64,000 nt of DNA from JAWKXU01 sp020446465. GTDB taxonomy: Bacteria; Pseudomonadota; Alphaproteobacteria; Sphingomonadales; Sphingomonadaceae. Where the stretch lies: assembly GCA_041396845.1 (NCBI GenBank), contig JAWKXU010000002.1, positions 186,001 through 250,000 of the forward strand. Reading direction: 5' to 3'. Below the pieces are notes generated by a model. The model had not been told where the DNA came from. It worked only from the letters and a program-made list of their open reading frames with translations, and did not search any database. A program made the position numbers and the translations under genes. This document shows, one piece after another, positions 9,559-18,320 of the stretch; within the stretch, counting starts at the first letter, position 1; the number at the start of each line of letters is the position of its first letter.

Positions 9559-11030
9559 TTCTCCGGCTGGGCGGTGAACCCGGCCCGCTGTTCAATGGCA
9601 AGTCCGGCGTTCAGCACGCCCTGTTCGTCAAAAGCCTTGCCAATGATCTGCAAGCCCAATGGCAACCCTTCGCTATTAAGGCCTGCTGGCACGCTCATCG
9701 CCGGAAGCCCGGCCAGCGACGCCGGCACGGCAAAGACATCGTTCAGATACATCGAAAGCGGATCGCTGGTCTTGTCACCCAGGGCAAATGCAGCCGTGGG
9801 CGTCGTAGGCGCAAGGATCACGTCGCATTCGGCGAAGGCATTGGCAAAATCGCGGGCAATCAGCGCACGCACCTTCTGCGCCTGCGTGTAATAGGCATCG
9901 TAGAACCCTGCCGAAAGGACATAAGTGCCGATGAGGATGCGGCGCTTTACTTCTGCGCCAAAGCCCGCCTCGCGCGTTTCGGCATACATATCCTGCAAGC
10001 CCGCTCCATCGGGCAGTTCACGCAGGCCATAGCGCACCCCGTCATAGCGGGCGAGGTTGCTGGACGCTTCGGCAGGGGCAATGATGTAATAAGCCGGCAA
10101 GGCATATTTCGTATGCGGCAGCGAAATATCGACGATCTCGGCCCCGGCATCCTTCAACCAGGCCACGCCATCGTCCCAGCTTTTCGCAATTTCGGCATCC
10201 ATGCCGTCCATGCGATATTCGCGCGGAATACCAACCTTCTTGCCTTTAAGATCAGCCGACAGGTTTGCCGACCATTCCGGCACCGCCAGATCGAGACTGG
10301 TCGCATCCTTGGGATCAAACCCGGCCATCGCTTCCAGCATGATCGCGCAATCGGTCACATCGCGCGCCATTGGCCCCGCCTGATCGAGCGACGAGGCAAA
10401 GGCGACAACGCCCCAGCGCGAACAGCGCCCATAAGTCGGCTTGATTCCGGTAATGCCAGTAAAGGCGGCTGGCTGGCGAATCGATCCGCCCGTATCGGTG
10501 CCGGTTGCCGCCGGGCAAAGCCGCGCAGCCACGGCGGCTGAACTGCCGCCCGATGACCCGCCCGGCGCCAGCGAGGCATTGCTGCCCTGCTTGCGCCACG
10601 GGTTCACGACATTGCCGAAAAAGCTCGTTTCGTTCGATGAGCCCATGGCGAACTGGTCTAGGTTGAGCTTGCCCAGCATCCCTGCGCCTGCTTCCCAGAG
10701 CTTTGCCGAAACGGTGCTTTCGTATTGCGGCTTGAACCCTTCAAGGATGTGGCTCGCGGCGCTCGTCTGCACGCCGCGCGTGGCAAACAGGTCTTTCATG
10801 CCGATTGGCACGCCAGCCATTTTACCCAGGGGCTGATTCGCCGCACGCGCCGCATCAACGTTGTCTGCAGCGGCCAGTGCCGCATCGGGCGTGGCCACGA
10901 TAAAGGCGTTCAGTTCGCTGGCAGCAGCGACATTCGCGTTAAAGGCTTCGGCCACTTCGCGCGCCGAGAAATCGCCGGCAGAAACGCCATCGCGGATGGC
11001 CTTGACGCCAAGATCAGTCAGATTGGTCAT
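9549..11030 (-). CDS. gatA: Asp/Glu-tRNA(Asn/Gln) amidotransferase subunit A
   Basis: Amidase-signature subunit that hydrolyses glutamine and passes ammonia to GatB. Visible elements are the catalytic lysine region (GVPIGMKDLFATRG), the glycine/serine-rich signature (APGGSSGGSSAAVAA) and TGTDTGGSIRQPAAFTG containing the cis-Ser and nucleophilic Ser. The 493 residues are typical. It starts at ATG 11030, sharing one base with the gatC stop, so the two are translationally coupled. Confidence 0.98.
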   Translation of the reverse strand: MTNLTDLGVKAIRDGVSAGDFSAREVAEAFNANVAAASELNAFIVATPDAALAAADNVDAARAANQPLGKMAGVPIGMKDLFATRGVQTSAASHILEGFKPQYESTVSAKLWEAGAGMLGKLNLDQFAMGSSNETSFFGNVVNPWRKQGSNASLAPGGSSGGSSAAVAARLCPAATGTDTGGSIRQPAAFTGITGIKPTYGRCSRWGVVAFASSLDQAGPMARDVTDCAIMLEAMAGFDPKDATSLDLAVPEWSANLSADLKGKKVGIPREYRMDGMDAEIAKSWDDGVAWLKDAGAEIVDISLPHTKYALPAYYIIAPAEASSNLARYDGVRYGLRELPDGAGLQDMYAETREAGFGAEVKRRILIGTYVLSAGFYDAYYTQAQKVRALIARDFANAFAECDVILAPTTPTAAFALGDKTSDPLSMYLNDVFAVPASLAGLPAMSVPAGLNSEGLPLGLQIIGKAFDEQGVLNAGLAIEQRAGFTAQPEKWW

Positions 11031-11332
11031 TATTCGATCACCTTGGGCACGCCGAAAAAGCCGTGTTCGGCAGCGGGCGCATTGGCCAGCACGTCACCGC
11101 GGCGGTTGCCACCTGTCAGCGGGTCGGCATCGACCACGTCGTCGCGCAGGCGCAAGGTATTGGGAATGACCGCAGTCATCGGCTCGACACCGGATACATC
11201 GACTTCGCCCAATTGTTCGACCCAGCCAAGAATCTGGTTGAGTTCCGGCACCATCGATTCAAGCTCCGCATCGCCGAGCCTGATCCGCGCGAGCGATGCG
11301 ATCTTTGCCACGGTGGCTTTATCAACTGACAT
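11030..11332 (-). CDS. gatC: Asp/Glu-tRNA(Asn/Gln) amidotransferase subunit C
   Basis: Small belt subunit that wraps around GatA and stabilises its contact with GatB. The 100 residues begin SVDKATVAKIASLARIRL and include LNQILGWVEQLGEVDVSGVEPM, both hallmarks of GatC. It is the first gene of the six-gene leftward operon gatC-gatA-UPF0114-methyltransferase-gatB-trmL. Confidence 0.97.
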   Translation of the reverse strand: MSVDKATVAKIASLARIRLGDAELESMVPELNQILGWVEQLGEVDVSGVEPMTAVIPNTLRLRDDVVDADPLTGGNRRGDVLANAPAAEHGFFGVPKVIE

Positions 11333-11413
11333 GGAAACTGACAGACATTGCTGCCCTTTCGGTTATGATTGGCAAAGCAGCCCGCCACATGGGCGGGCGA
11401 TAGAGAAAATCGG

Positions 11414-11448
11414 AAAAAAAGCAGCGGCAGCCTTATTGGCCTGCTGCC
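11414..11448 (-). terminator. Intrinsic terminator of the FKBP gene
   Basis: On the minus strand a GGCAGC...GCTGCC stem plus flanking GCTGC is followed by a run of seven T. The stem overlaps the last codons of the FKBP gene. Confidence 0.65.
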
Positions 11449-11948
11449 TCCCCGCCCTGATCCTTCATCATCTGCTGCATTTGCTGCATGGCCTGCATCC
11501 GCGATTCAAAATCGGCCCGCGACATGAAATCGACCAGCTCGATATCGAATGTGAGATTGGCATTGGCAGGAATTTTGGATTGCGGCGGCGGATTGGCGCC
11601 GTATGCCTTGTCGCCCGGAATCACCATGGTGTATTTGCCGCCCTTCTTCATCTTCATGAGTCCTTCGGCAAAACCGGGAATCATGGAGCCAAGCGGCAGC
11701 GCGGCGTGTTCTGATTTTTCGAACACTGTGCCATCGTCCAGTTTGCCGACGTAGCTTACCAGAACGACGTCTTCCATCGTCGGGCTGGCGCCTGTCCCGG
11801 CCTCTGTTACCGACACTTGCACAGCAGAAGGCATTGCAGCAACGGCAAGGCCCGCACCCGCCAGCGCGGCAACGGCAACGCCCAGCCACAGCTTGGGGAT
11901 GGAACCCTTCTTGATCGGAAGGATGGGAACCCGGGTTACTTCGGTCAT
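11433..11948 (-). CDS. FKBP-type peptidyl-prolyl cis-trans isomerase, membrane-anchored
   Basis: Proline isomerase and folding helper, probably facing the periplasm. An N-terminal hydrophobic segment (LWLGVAVAALAGAGLAVAA) anchors or exports it. The FKBP domain follows with VLVSYVGKLDDGTVFEKSE, LPLGSMIPGFAEGLMKMKKGG and YTMVIPGDKAYG. The C-terminal tail is rich in Gln and Met. It is the expected length for single-domain FKBPs of this type. It lies downstream of rpsU on the same strand but is separated from it by a strong terminator, so it probably has its own promoter. Confidence 0.93.
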   Translation of the reverse strand: MTEVTRVPILPIKKGSIPKLWLGVAVAALAGAGLAVAAMPSAVQVSVTEAGTGASPTMEDVVLVSYVGKLDDGTVFEKSEHAALPLGSMIPGFAEGLMKMKKGGKYTMVIPGDKAYGANPPPQSKIPANANLTFDIELVDFMSRADFESRMQAMQQMQQMMKDQGGEAAGQ

Positions 11949-11991
11949 TGTCTGTCAGTCCTCGAAGAAAGATAACGCCCCGCCGGATGGC

Positions 11992-12021
11992 AAAAAGGGC
12001 GCGGAAACCAGCTCCGCGCCC
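11992..12021 (-). terminator. Intrinsic terminator of rpsU
   Basis: A perfect 9-bp stem (11997-12005 with 12013-12021) and a 7-base loop are followed on the minus strand by five T. It lies directly downstream of rpsU. Confidence 0.8.
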
Positions 12022-12087
12022 TCTTGGCTTATCGCAGGAAGGCGATCAAGCGGGACATTTGCAAAATCCCGCCTTTCGTGCACGTTC

Positions 12088-12294
12088 TTACCGAACGCCG
12101 TCACGCTCCATCCGCTTGCGTTCCAGCTTGCGGGCGCGACGAACTGCAGCAGCCTTTTCACGGGCGCGCTTTTCGCTCGGCTTTTCAAAGTGGCGGCGCA
12201 GCTTCATTTCGCGATAGACGCCTTCACGCTGCAGCTTCTTCTTGAGCGCGCGGAGAGCCTGGTCGACGTTGTTATCGCGAACGATTATCTGCAT
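12088..12294 (-). CDS. rpsU: 30S ribosomal protein S21
   Basis: Small basic protein of the 30S platform involved in initiation. The 68 residues start MQIIVRDNNVDQALRALKKKLQREG and end in an Arg/Lys-rich tail (VRRARKLERKRMERDG), as in alphaproteobacterial S21. The ATG at 12294 is preceded by GAGG at proper spacing, so I prefer it to an upstream in-frame codon that would add 13 unrelated residues. The 243-bp gap between it and the divergent flavin oxidoreductase must hold both promoters. I see no other gene there. Confidence 0.96.
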   Translation of the reverse strand: MQIIVRDNNVDQALRALKKKLQREGVYREMKLRRHFEKPSEKRAREKAAAVRRARKLERKRMERDGVR

Positions 12295-12537
12295 AAATTC
12301 CAATACCTCAACATTCTGCGGGCAGACGCCCACAGCGTGGGATTCGCCTTATCCTTAGCAACAAAAAATGTGCCGAATCCATGACTGGACCAGCGCGATT
12401 GGTGCCGCCACTAGCGCAGTCGCACCCAAAAGGCAAGGCGTGGCACGGGCTTGATATGTCTTTTGCCAACCTTGGGGATTTGTGGACACGATAAATCCTG
12501 TGCGCCATAGCTTGCACCCAAAGATACCTGAAAATCA

Positions 12538-13869
12538 ATGGAGAGTGTTTTGAACGATTCTGGCCTCCTGGCACAAAGCCTTGCATTGCCCTGCGGCGTG
12601 GTGATTCCCAACCGGATCGGCAAATCCGCCACGCAGGAAGGGCTGGGAACACCGCTGGGCCACGCCTCCCCGCTCAACATCACACTTTACCGTCGCTGGT
12701 CGGAAGGGGGCGCAGGCCTGCTTATCACGGGCGACGTCATGGTCGATTACACGCATCGGGAACGACCGGGGAATATCGTAATTGATGACAATGGCGGCAT
12801 GGCCGAGCTGCGCGAATGGGCGGCGGCCGGGCAAATCGCCGGCAATCAGTTGTGGATGCAGATCAACCAGCCAGGCCGCCAGACGCCGGCAGACATTCTG
12901 GAACACCCCATGGCCCCGTCTGCCAATATGGCGGGTTTGCCGGCGGAAGGTTTTTCCATGCCCCGCGCCATGACCGGGGATGAAATCCGTGACCTGATAG
13001 ACCGCTTCGCCAATGTCGCCGCAATCGCACGGGATACCGGCTTTTCCGGTGTCCAGCTTCACGCAGCACATGGCTTCATGGCGTCTTCGTTTCTCAGCCC
13101 GCTATGCAATACGCGTGAAGACGAATGGGGCGGCAGCCTTGAAAATCGCGCGCGTTTCCTGATCGAGAGCCTGCGAGCAATCCGCCGCGCTGTGGGTGAC
13201 GATTTCCCGGTGTCCGTGAAAATGAACGCGGCAGACTTCCACAAGGGCGGCTTCGACATGGATCAGTCGATGGCGGTGATCGAAATGCTCAACGCGGAAA
13301 AACTTGATCTGCTCGAAGTATCGGGCGGCAATTATGATGCGCCCGTGATGATCGGCGCAATGGGTGATAACAAACCGCTGGCGCGCAAGAAGGCGGAACG
13401 GACCTTGCGCCGCGAAGCCTACTTCATGGAATATGCAAGGCGCGCACGGCCATTGGCAAAAATGCCGTTGATGATTACCGGCGGGTTCCGCACGCTTGAT
13501 GCGATGGGCGGCGCACTGGCCGAAAACGCAACCGATATCATCGGGCTGGCAAGGCCGTTCTGCGCCTCCACCGATTTTCCTGGCAAGCTGCTGCGCGGGG
13601 AAATCACTGAAGTTCCGATGGTGGAAGAGACGCTGCTGCTCGACAGGAGCGCCTATATCGGCAAGCTGGACGACCGCGAGTTCAACCTGATGGAATCGAA
13701 CATGCAGCTCGCCTGGATGTATGTGCAGCTCACCAACCTCGGCAAGGGCGAGGGAATCGACTGGGATCTCACGCTCGAAAACGCGCCGCAGGCTTTTGCC
13801 GAACTTGAAAATGCACGCGAAACGGCCCGTCGCAAGGCGCGTGGCGAACAGCTTGAACCCACAGCTTGA
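12538..13869 (+). CDS. NADH:flavin oxidoreductase, Old Yellow Enzyme family
   Basis: FMN-dependent ene-reductase or dehydrogenase with a TIM-barrel fold; substrate unknown. The sequence shows PNRIGKSATQEGLGTP, QINQPGRQ, the active-site HAAHGFMASSFLSPLCNTREDEWGGS motif and a phosphate-binding MITGGFRTLDAM with IIGLARPF. At 443 residues it carries only the barrel plus a short C-terminal extension. It lacks the iron-sulfur and second flavin domains of 2,4-dienoyl-CoA reductase. It begins at ATG 12538 and is followed at about 50 bases by crcB. Confidence 0.9.
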   Translation: MESVLNDSGLLAQSLALPCGVVIPNRIGKSATQEGLGTPLGHASPLNITLYRRWSEGGAGLLITGDVMVDYTHRERPGNIVIDDNGGMAELREWAAAGQIAGNQLWMQINQPGRQTPADILEHPMAPSANMAGLPAEGFSMPRAMTGDEIRDLIDRFANVAAIARDTGFSGVQLHAAHGFMASSFLSPLCNTREDEWGGSLENRARFLIESLRAIRRAVGDDFPVSVKMNAADFHKGGFDMDQSMAVIEMLNAEKLDLLEVSGGNYDAPVMIGAMGDNKPLARKKAERTLRREAYFMEYARRARPLAKMPLMITGGFRTLDAMGGALAENATDIIGLARPFCASTDFPGKLLRGEITEVPMVEETLLLDRSAYIGKLDDREFNLMESNMQLAWMYVQLTNLGKGEGIDWDLTLENAPQAFAELENARETARRKARGEQLEPTA

Positions 13870-13926
13870 TCGGCAATTCCGGGGCAGGCACGCACAAGGG
13901 CTTGGCCAGATGGCCAGTCCTTGTCT

Positions 13927-14340
13927 ATGGCATTTGCCATGAACGCTCCCTCCCCCGCGATTGCCTCGCTCTACGTCGCCATTGGCGGCGGCGCTGGCGC
14001 AGCCCTTCGCTATCATCTGGGCCGTCTGATGACGCACTGGGCAGGCCCCAACATGGTTTTTCCATGGGGGACGTTTGCGGCCAATATCATCGGCAGTCTC
14101 GCCATGGGGGTTCTGGTTGGCGTTCTTGCTCGTCACGGCGACCCCGGCGGCCACTGGCGCCTGTTTCTGGGGGTTGGCCTGCTGGGCGGTTTTACCACTT
14201 TTTCCAGCTTCAGCATGGAACTGGTTCTGCTCGCTGAACGCGATGCCTATGGCATGGCCGCGCTCTATTCCGGGGTGTCGCTGGCGGCTGGCGTAGCGGC
14301 CATGTTCACAGGACTTGTAATCATGCGGACAACAGGATGA
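13927..14340 (+). CDS. crcB: Fluoride efflux channel CrcB/Fluc
   Basis: Small dual-topology membrane channel that exports fluoride. The four hydrophobic segments and the family motifs GGGAGAALRYHLG, WGTFAANIIGS and GGFTTFSSFSME (with the conserved Phe box) are all present. Possible starts are TTG 13921, ATG 13927 and ATG 13939, none with a strong ribosome site. The gene ends inside the start of the following pseudouridine synthase (4-base overlap). I looked for a fluoride riboswitch upstream and did not see one. Confidence 0.93.
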   Translation: MAFAMNAPSPAIASLYVAIGGGAGAALRYHLGRLMTHWAGPNMVFPWGTFAANIIGSLAMGVLVGVLARHGDPGGHWRLFLGVGLLGGFTTFSSFSMELVLLAERDAYGMAALYSGVSLAAGVAAMFTGLVIMRTTG

Positions 14341-15557
14341 CCGGCAAGACGCAAACCACCGGGACGCCCGGCGTGCGCCAGTTTACGGTCGGGGCTGATG
14401 ACGACGGGGTCCGGCTTGACCGCTGGTTCAAACGGCATCTGCCGCAAGTGGGCTTTGCCACTGTTTCGCGCTGGGCGCGCACCGGGCAAGTGCGCGTGGA
14501 TGGCAAGCGCGTCAAACCCGACAGCCGCCTTGAAACCGGGCAAGTGCTCCGTATTCCGCCCGGCGGTGAAAGCACGGACAGGCCTGCGCGCGTGCGCCGT
14601 CCGCTGACCGAGGAAGAAATCGCGCGCGCCGAAGCCATGGTGATCGAACAGGATCGCGCAGCCATCGTTCTCAACAAGGAACCGGGGCTGGCCACCCAGG
14701 GCGGCAGCGGCATGAAAGAGCACGTCGATGGCCTGCTCGATGCCTTCACCACGCACGACGATGATCCGCGCCCGCGCCTTGTTCACCGGCTGGACAAGGA
14801 CACCAGCGGCGTCTTGCTGGTTGCCCGCACACCGGGCAGCGCGGCATTCTTTTCAAAGCGTTTTTCCGGGCGCACGGCCAAGAAGGTTTACTGGGCCCTG
14901 GTGGTCGGCGTGCCGGACATTGCCGAAGGCACGATCGACGCGCCACTGGCCAAGCAACCCGGCACCGGCGGCGAAAAAATGTATGTCGATGAAGTGGGCG
15001 GCCAGCCTGCCCGCACCCGCTATCGCGTGGTGGACCGGGCCGGCAATCGCGCGGCATGGGTGGAACTGCAACCGCTGACAGGCCGCACGCACCAGTTGCG
15101 CGTCCACATGGCGGCCATTGGCCACCCGATTGTGGGTGACGGGAAATATGCCGGGCAAGACGCTTTTCTCACCGGCTCCATCAGCCGCAAGCTGCACCTC
15201 CACGCGCGGCGGCTGATAATAGACCATCCCGATGGCGACAAGCTGGACGTGACAGCCGACCTGCCCGAACACTTTGCAGCCTCGATGGCGCAGCTCGGCT
15301 TTGATGAAGCCCTGGGCGATACGCCCATGGATGCCGAAGCCTACGCCCCCCCGACACGGGAACAGAAAAAGCGCGCGGCAAAAGCCCATGCCAAGCAAGT
15401 CCGCAAGGAACGCCGCGGCGAACGACGGTCACGCAGCGGTGCAACGACGCGCAAACCGGGCGGCAAGCCTTCAGGCAAGGGCAAACCGGCAAGGCCCGGC
15501 GGCAGTGGCAAGCCTGCTGCCAAACGCCCCGCCCGCGGAAAACCGGCGAAGCGATAG
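14337..15557 (+). CDS. RluA-family 23S rRNA pseudouridine synthase (RluC-like)
   Basis: Isomerises specific uridines of 23S rRNA to pseudouridine. It has an N-terminal S4 RNA-binding domain (VSRWARTGQVRVDGKRV), then the synthase core with the catalytic-Asp motif HRLDKDTSGVLLVART and LQPLTGRTHQLRVHM. The last 70 or so residues (from about 335) are a Lys/Arg/Gly/Pro-rich disordered tail, longer than in RluC and probably an RNA-binding extension. It is coupled to crcB by a 4-base overlap and followed after 2 bases by a HAD phosphatase. Confidence 0.93.
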   Translation: MTGKTQTTGTPGVRQFTVGADDDGVRLDRWFKRHLPQVGFATVSRWARTGQVRVDGKRVKPDSRLETGQVLRIPPGGESTDRPARVRRPLTEEEIARAEAMVIEQDRAAIVLNKEPGLATQGGSGMKEHVDGLLDAFTTHDDDPRPRLVHRLDKDTSGVLLVARTPGSAAFFSKRFSGRTAKKVYWALVVGVPDIAEGTIDAPLAKQPGTGGEKMYVDEVGGQPARTRYRVVDRAGNRAAWVELQPLTGRTHQLRVHMAAIGHPIVGDGKYAGQDAFLTGSISRKLHLHARRLIIDHPDGDKLDVTADLPEHFAASMAQLGFDEALGDTPMDAEAYAPPTREQKKRAAKAHAKQVRKERRGERRSRSGATTRKPGGKPSGKGKPARPGGSGKPAAKRPARGKPAKR

Positions 15558-15559
15558 AC

Positions 15560-16207
15560 ATGCGGCTTGCTGTATTTGACTGCGACGGGACGCTGGTGGA
15601 CGGTCAGGCCGACATCTGCGAAGCGATGGAACTGGCCTTTGCCCGGTGCGCCCTGCCCGCACCTGATCGGCACCTTATCCGCAGGGCCGTCGGCCTCAGC
15701 CTGCCACGCGCAATGATGCTCCTCGCCCCCGCCACAGACGCGCAAACACATGACGCTCTGGCCGAAGCCTACAAACAGGCCTTCCGCACCGCGCGCAGCG
15801 AAGGGCGACTGGCCGAGCCATTGTTTCCGGGTATCGATGGCCTTGTCCGGCGGCTCAACACAGCAGGATGGATGCTTGGCGTCGCCACCGGCAAATCCGA
15901 CCGGGGGCTGACCCATTGCCTTGCCGTTCACAACTTGTCGGACGCTTTTGCCACATTGCAAACGGCAGACCGCCACCCGTCAAAACCGCACCCTGCCATG
16001 CTGGAAGCAGCCTTGGCCGAAACGGGCGTAGATGCCCACAATGCCGTGATGATCGGTGACACCGTGTTCGACATTGAAATGGCCCGCCATGCAGGGGTGC
16101 GCGCCATCGGGGTGAGCTGGGGCTATCACGAGGTAGAAGAATTGCTGGAGGCAGGCGCCGACGTCGTGGCAGAAAGCCCGGACGAGCTGGAGGAAATCCT
16201 GCGGTGA
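15560..16207 (+). CDS. HAD-superfamily hydrolase, phosphoglycolate-phosphatase-like
   Basis: Cytoplasmic phosphatase with the HAD nucleophile motif VFDCDGTLVDGQ at the N-terminus, an alpha-helical cap, the motif II/III stretch GVATGKSDRGL and motif IV MIGDTVFDIEMARHAG. The 215 residues fit Gph-type enzymes. The actual substrate is not decidable. It lies in a tightly packed run with the pseudouridine synthase upstream and a small membrane protein overlapping its end by 4 bases. Confidence 0.9.
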   Translation: MRLAVFDCDGTLVDGQADICEAMELAFARCALPAPDRHLIRRAVGLSLPRAMMLLAPATDAQTHDALAEAYKQAFRTARSEGRLAEPLFPGIDGLVRRLNTAGWMLGVATGKSDRGLTHCLAVHNLSDAFATLQTADRHPSKPHPAMLEAALAETGVDAHNAVMIGDTVFDIEMARHAGVRAIGVSWGYHEVEELLEAGADVVAESPDELEEILR

Positions 16208-16443
16208 CGCACACCTTACCAGACAACGCCCGGTCAGATGACGTGCGCGCACGCAATCGCTTCGCCGTGTTGAGCGCGCTGCGGCTGGGCGGCGTTGTGC
16301 TGGTTGGCCTTGGCCTGCTCGCCATCAATCAGGCTCTACCCATCCCGCCCATTGTCGGCTGGGTTCTGCTGCCCGCCGGGATTGTCGAAATTTTCATCGT
16401 GCCACAAATCCTTGCGCGTATCTGGCGCACGCCTGTTCCATGA
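16204..16443 (+). CDS. Small two-helix membrane protein
   Basis: A 79-residue protein with a polar N-terminus and two hydrophobic segments (LRLGGVVLVGLGLLAINQAL and IVGWVLLPAGIVEIFIVPQIL). No function is known to me. It overlaps its neighbours by 4 bases on both sides, which supports it being a real, co-translated gene. It precedes the ATP synthase assembly factor Atp12, so a bioenergetic role is conceivable but unproven. Confidence 0.75.
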   Translation: MTHTLPDNARSDDVRARNRFAVLSALRLGGVVLVGLGLLAINQALPIPPIVGWVLLPAGIVEIFIVPQILARIWRTPVP

Positions 16444-17150
16444 AGCGGTTCTATAAAGACGTTGCCACCAGCCCGGCAGAAGGTGGCTGGCAAGTCACGC
16501 TGGACGGGCGCGGGGTAAAGACGCCGGCACGCACGCCGCAGGTTGCCCCCACGCGCGCGCTGGCGGAAGCCCTGGCGCATGAATGGGCGGCACAAGGCGA
16601 AAAAATCGATGCGACAACGCTGCCGATGCGCGATCTGGCCGACTATGCCATTGACGTTGTGGCAGCCGATCGCACCGCACTGATTGAAACGCTGCTGGGC
16701 TATGCCGAAACCGATACGCTATGTTACCGCGCAGACCCTGAAGACGCACTGTTTCGCCGCCAGCAGGAGGTGTGGGAGCCTCTGCTCCAGTCGATCGAGG
16801 CTGAACACGCCATCCGGCTGGAGAGGGTGAGCGGCGTCATCCACCGCCCCCAGCCTGAAACCAGCCTTGCCACCTTGCGCGCAGTTCTGGCTGCGCTCGA
16901 CAACTATACGCTTGCCGCACTCAACACCCTGACTTCGCTGGCCGCTTCACTGGCGGTGGGGCTGGCAGCCCTGCGCCCCGATGCCGATACCAATGCGCTG
17001 TGGGATGCCGCCAGTCTGGAGGAAGACTGGCAGGCCGAACTGTGGGGACAGGACAGCGAGGCAATGGCCCGGCGGGCGCTCAGGCTGGAAACTTTCCGCC
17101 TGGCCAGCCGATTTGCAGCTTTGGCGCGGCAAGTCGATCAGGGCGTTTGA
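16440..17150 (+). CDS. ATP12 family F1-ATPase assembly chaperone
   Basis: Chaperone that binds the alpha subunit of F1 during ATP synthase assembly. The family occurs in alphaproteobacteria and mitochondria. The sequence starts KRFYKDV and continues WQVTLDGRGVKTPA, ALAEALAHEWAAQGE and TLPMRDLADYAIDV. The later motifs YAETDTLCYRA and LWDAASLEEDWQAELWGQD are typical. The length of 236 residues is normal. It is the last gene of the run from crcB. Confidence 0.95.
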   Translation: MKRFYKDVATSPAEGGWQVTLDGRGVKTPARTPQVAPTRALAEALAHEWAAQGEKIDATTLPMRDLADYAIDVVAADRTALIETLLGYAETDTLCYRADPEDALFRRQQEVWEPLLQSIEAEHAIRLERVSGVIHRPQPETSLATLRAVLAALDNYTLAALNTLTSLAASLAVGLAALRPDADTNALWDAASLEEDWQAELWGQDSEAMARRALRLETFRLASRFAALARQVDQGV

Positions 17151-17162
17151 ACGCCGCATAAC

Positions 17163-17224
17163 TGTCCGCTATCAGGAAATCGCTACACCCACTCCAATGG
17201 CAGGAATGGGGTGGTAAGCGGACA
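17163..17224. repeat. Imperfect inverted repeat with TGTCCGCT ends
   Basis: TGTCCGCT at 17163-17170 is mirrored by AGCGGACA at 17217-17224. The interior also pairs imperfectly (CACCC-ACTCC against GGAATGGGGTG). A further AATGTCCGCT lies at 17572-17581. It could terminate atp12 or be a small repeat element. Confidence 0.5.
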
Positions 17225-17246
17225 TTCCCTCAACTAGTCATTGGAC

Positions 17247-17537
17247 ATGACTACCATACCCACGTTCAAACTTTCACGCTTGCGTGAGATTGGCTGGTCT
17301 CAGTGGGACCCGATCGGAATTGACGATCTGGAAGACCGACCGGATGACGAATACGACACTTACCTAATGCAAGCAGCAGCACGCCTTTGGCGAGGTGTGG
17401 GTGCCGAGGATGTTGCCGCTTATCTCGTCGACATAGAAGCCCATTACATGGGGCTGGGTTCATCGGACCATGCCCAATCGAGGGCAAACAAGACTGTGAT
17501 CGCGATTAACGACTACATCTCGGAACTTCGGCGTTGA
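17247..17537 (+). CDS. Hypothetical protein with DPIGI motif
   Basis: A 96-residue acidic, soluble protein: LREIGWSQWDPIGIDDLEDRPDDEYDTYLMQAA, later LVDIEAHYMGLG. I have seen similar small proteins scattered among unrelated bacteria but know no function. The ATG at 17247 is preferred to a TTG two codons earlier. Its base composition is lower in GC than its neighbours. It is bracketed by inverted AATGTCCGCT decamers (17217-17226 and 17572-17581), which suggests acquisition as a small cassette. Confidence 0.7.
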   Translation: MTTIPTFKLSRLREIGWSQWDPIGIDDLEDRPDDEYDTYLMQAAARLWRGVGAEDVAAYLVDIEAHYMGLGSSDHAQSRANKTVIAINDYISELRR

Positions 17538-17663
17538 ACGCCACAATGGGCTTGAGACCTGCCGTTGAGGAAATGTCCGCTCTGGGAGCGTGTCCGGAAA
17601 GTCCGGTTTCGAAACGAAAGGCATAACAAAGCAGTCTTCAAACCTGCCCCTCAACCTCGCCAG

Positions 17664-18320
17664 TCACCCCACCCAGTCGGCCACTTGCTGCGCCACGTCA
17701 TTGGCTGCGCGATTAAGCGCCGGGCCGACCACGCCGACCTTGGGCGTGACGCCGGGAACCGTGCTTTCAAACCGGCGGGTGGCGACGGTGCCATCAGCAT
17801 GGGTCAGAATACCGTCGAACCGGACGACGACCGAACTGCTGCCCGCATCATAGCCCATATCAAGCAAGCGCCCGCCCAGCACTGTCGATGGGCGTCGCAC
17901 GATGTCGGCTGTATCGAACACCATCCGCTTGCCACCCGCGCGTATGGTTTCCGCCACCAGTCGGGCGAACAAGGCCCCCGGCTTTTCCACCCATTTCGCA
18001 TCCTGAAGATAGGCGATTTCCGATTGCGTGGTGGTGACAGGCACGCGCGTTACGTCCAGTTTTTGCGGCACGGAAATGGCTTCTACCGCCAGCGCATCGC
18101 TCATCTGCCCGCCAATCGCCGCACCAGCCGGGGCCGTGCGCGCCGGGGTCAGCACCAGCAGCGAATCCGGCACATCGGGTGAAAGGCTGAGACACCCCGA
18201 AAGCGGCAACGCCAGCACGGCGGCCGCGATAACGGGCAAGGCGCGCCGGATGCCCCGCAGTCGCCGGGGTGCCACACCGCTGGCCGTTTTGGTGCTTATA
18301 TCCTGCATCATCGACCTCAT
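17664..18320 (-). CDS. ABC-type transport auxiliary lipoprotein (PqiC/MlaB-operon type)
   Basis: Periplasmic lipoprotein of the ABC_trans_aux family, which accompanies MCE lipid transporters. Lipobox LSGC lies at about residues 40-43 after a hydrophobic segment (LPVIAAAVLALP). The body includes ALAVEAISVPQKLDVTRVPV and the long strand-helix pattern of the family. It overlaps the mlaD gene by 4 bases and is the last gene of the leftward mlaE-mlaF-mlaD-lipoprotein operon. It probably links the MCE complex to the outer membrane. Confidence 0.85.
   Translation of the reverse strand: MRSMMQDISTKTASGVAPRRLRGIRRALPVIAAAVLALPLSGCLSLSPDVPDSLLVLTPARTAPAGAAIGGQMSDALAVEAISVPQKLDVTRVPVTTTQSEIAYLQDAKWVEKPGALFARLVAETIRAGGKRMVFDTADIVRRPSTVLGGRLLDMGYDAGSSSVVVRFDGILTHADGTVATRRFESTVPGVTPKVGVVGPALNRAANDVAQQVADWVG

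Noticed and set aside
13870..13926. Possible fluoride riboswitch before crcB
   Set aside because: The gap is only about 57 bases and lacks the conserved pseudoknot elements.
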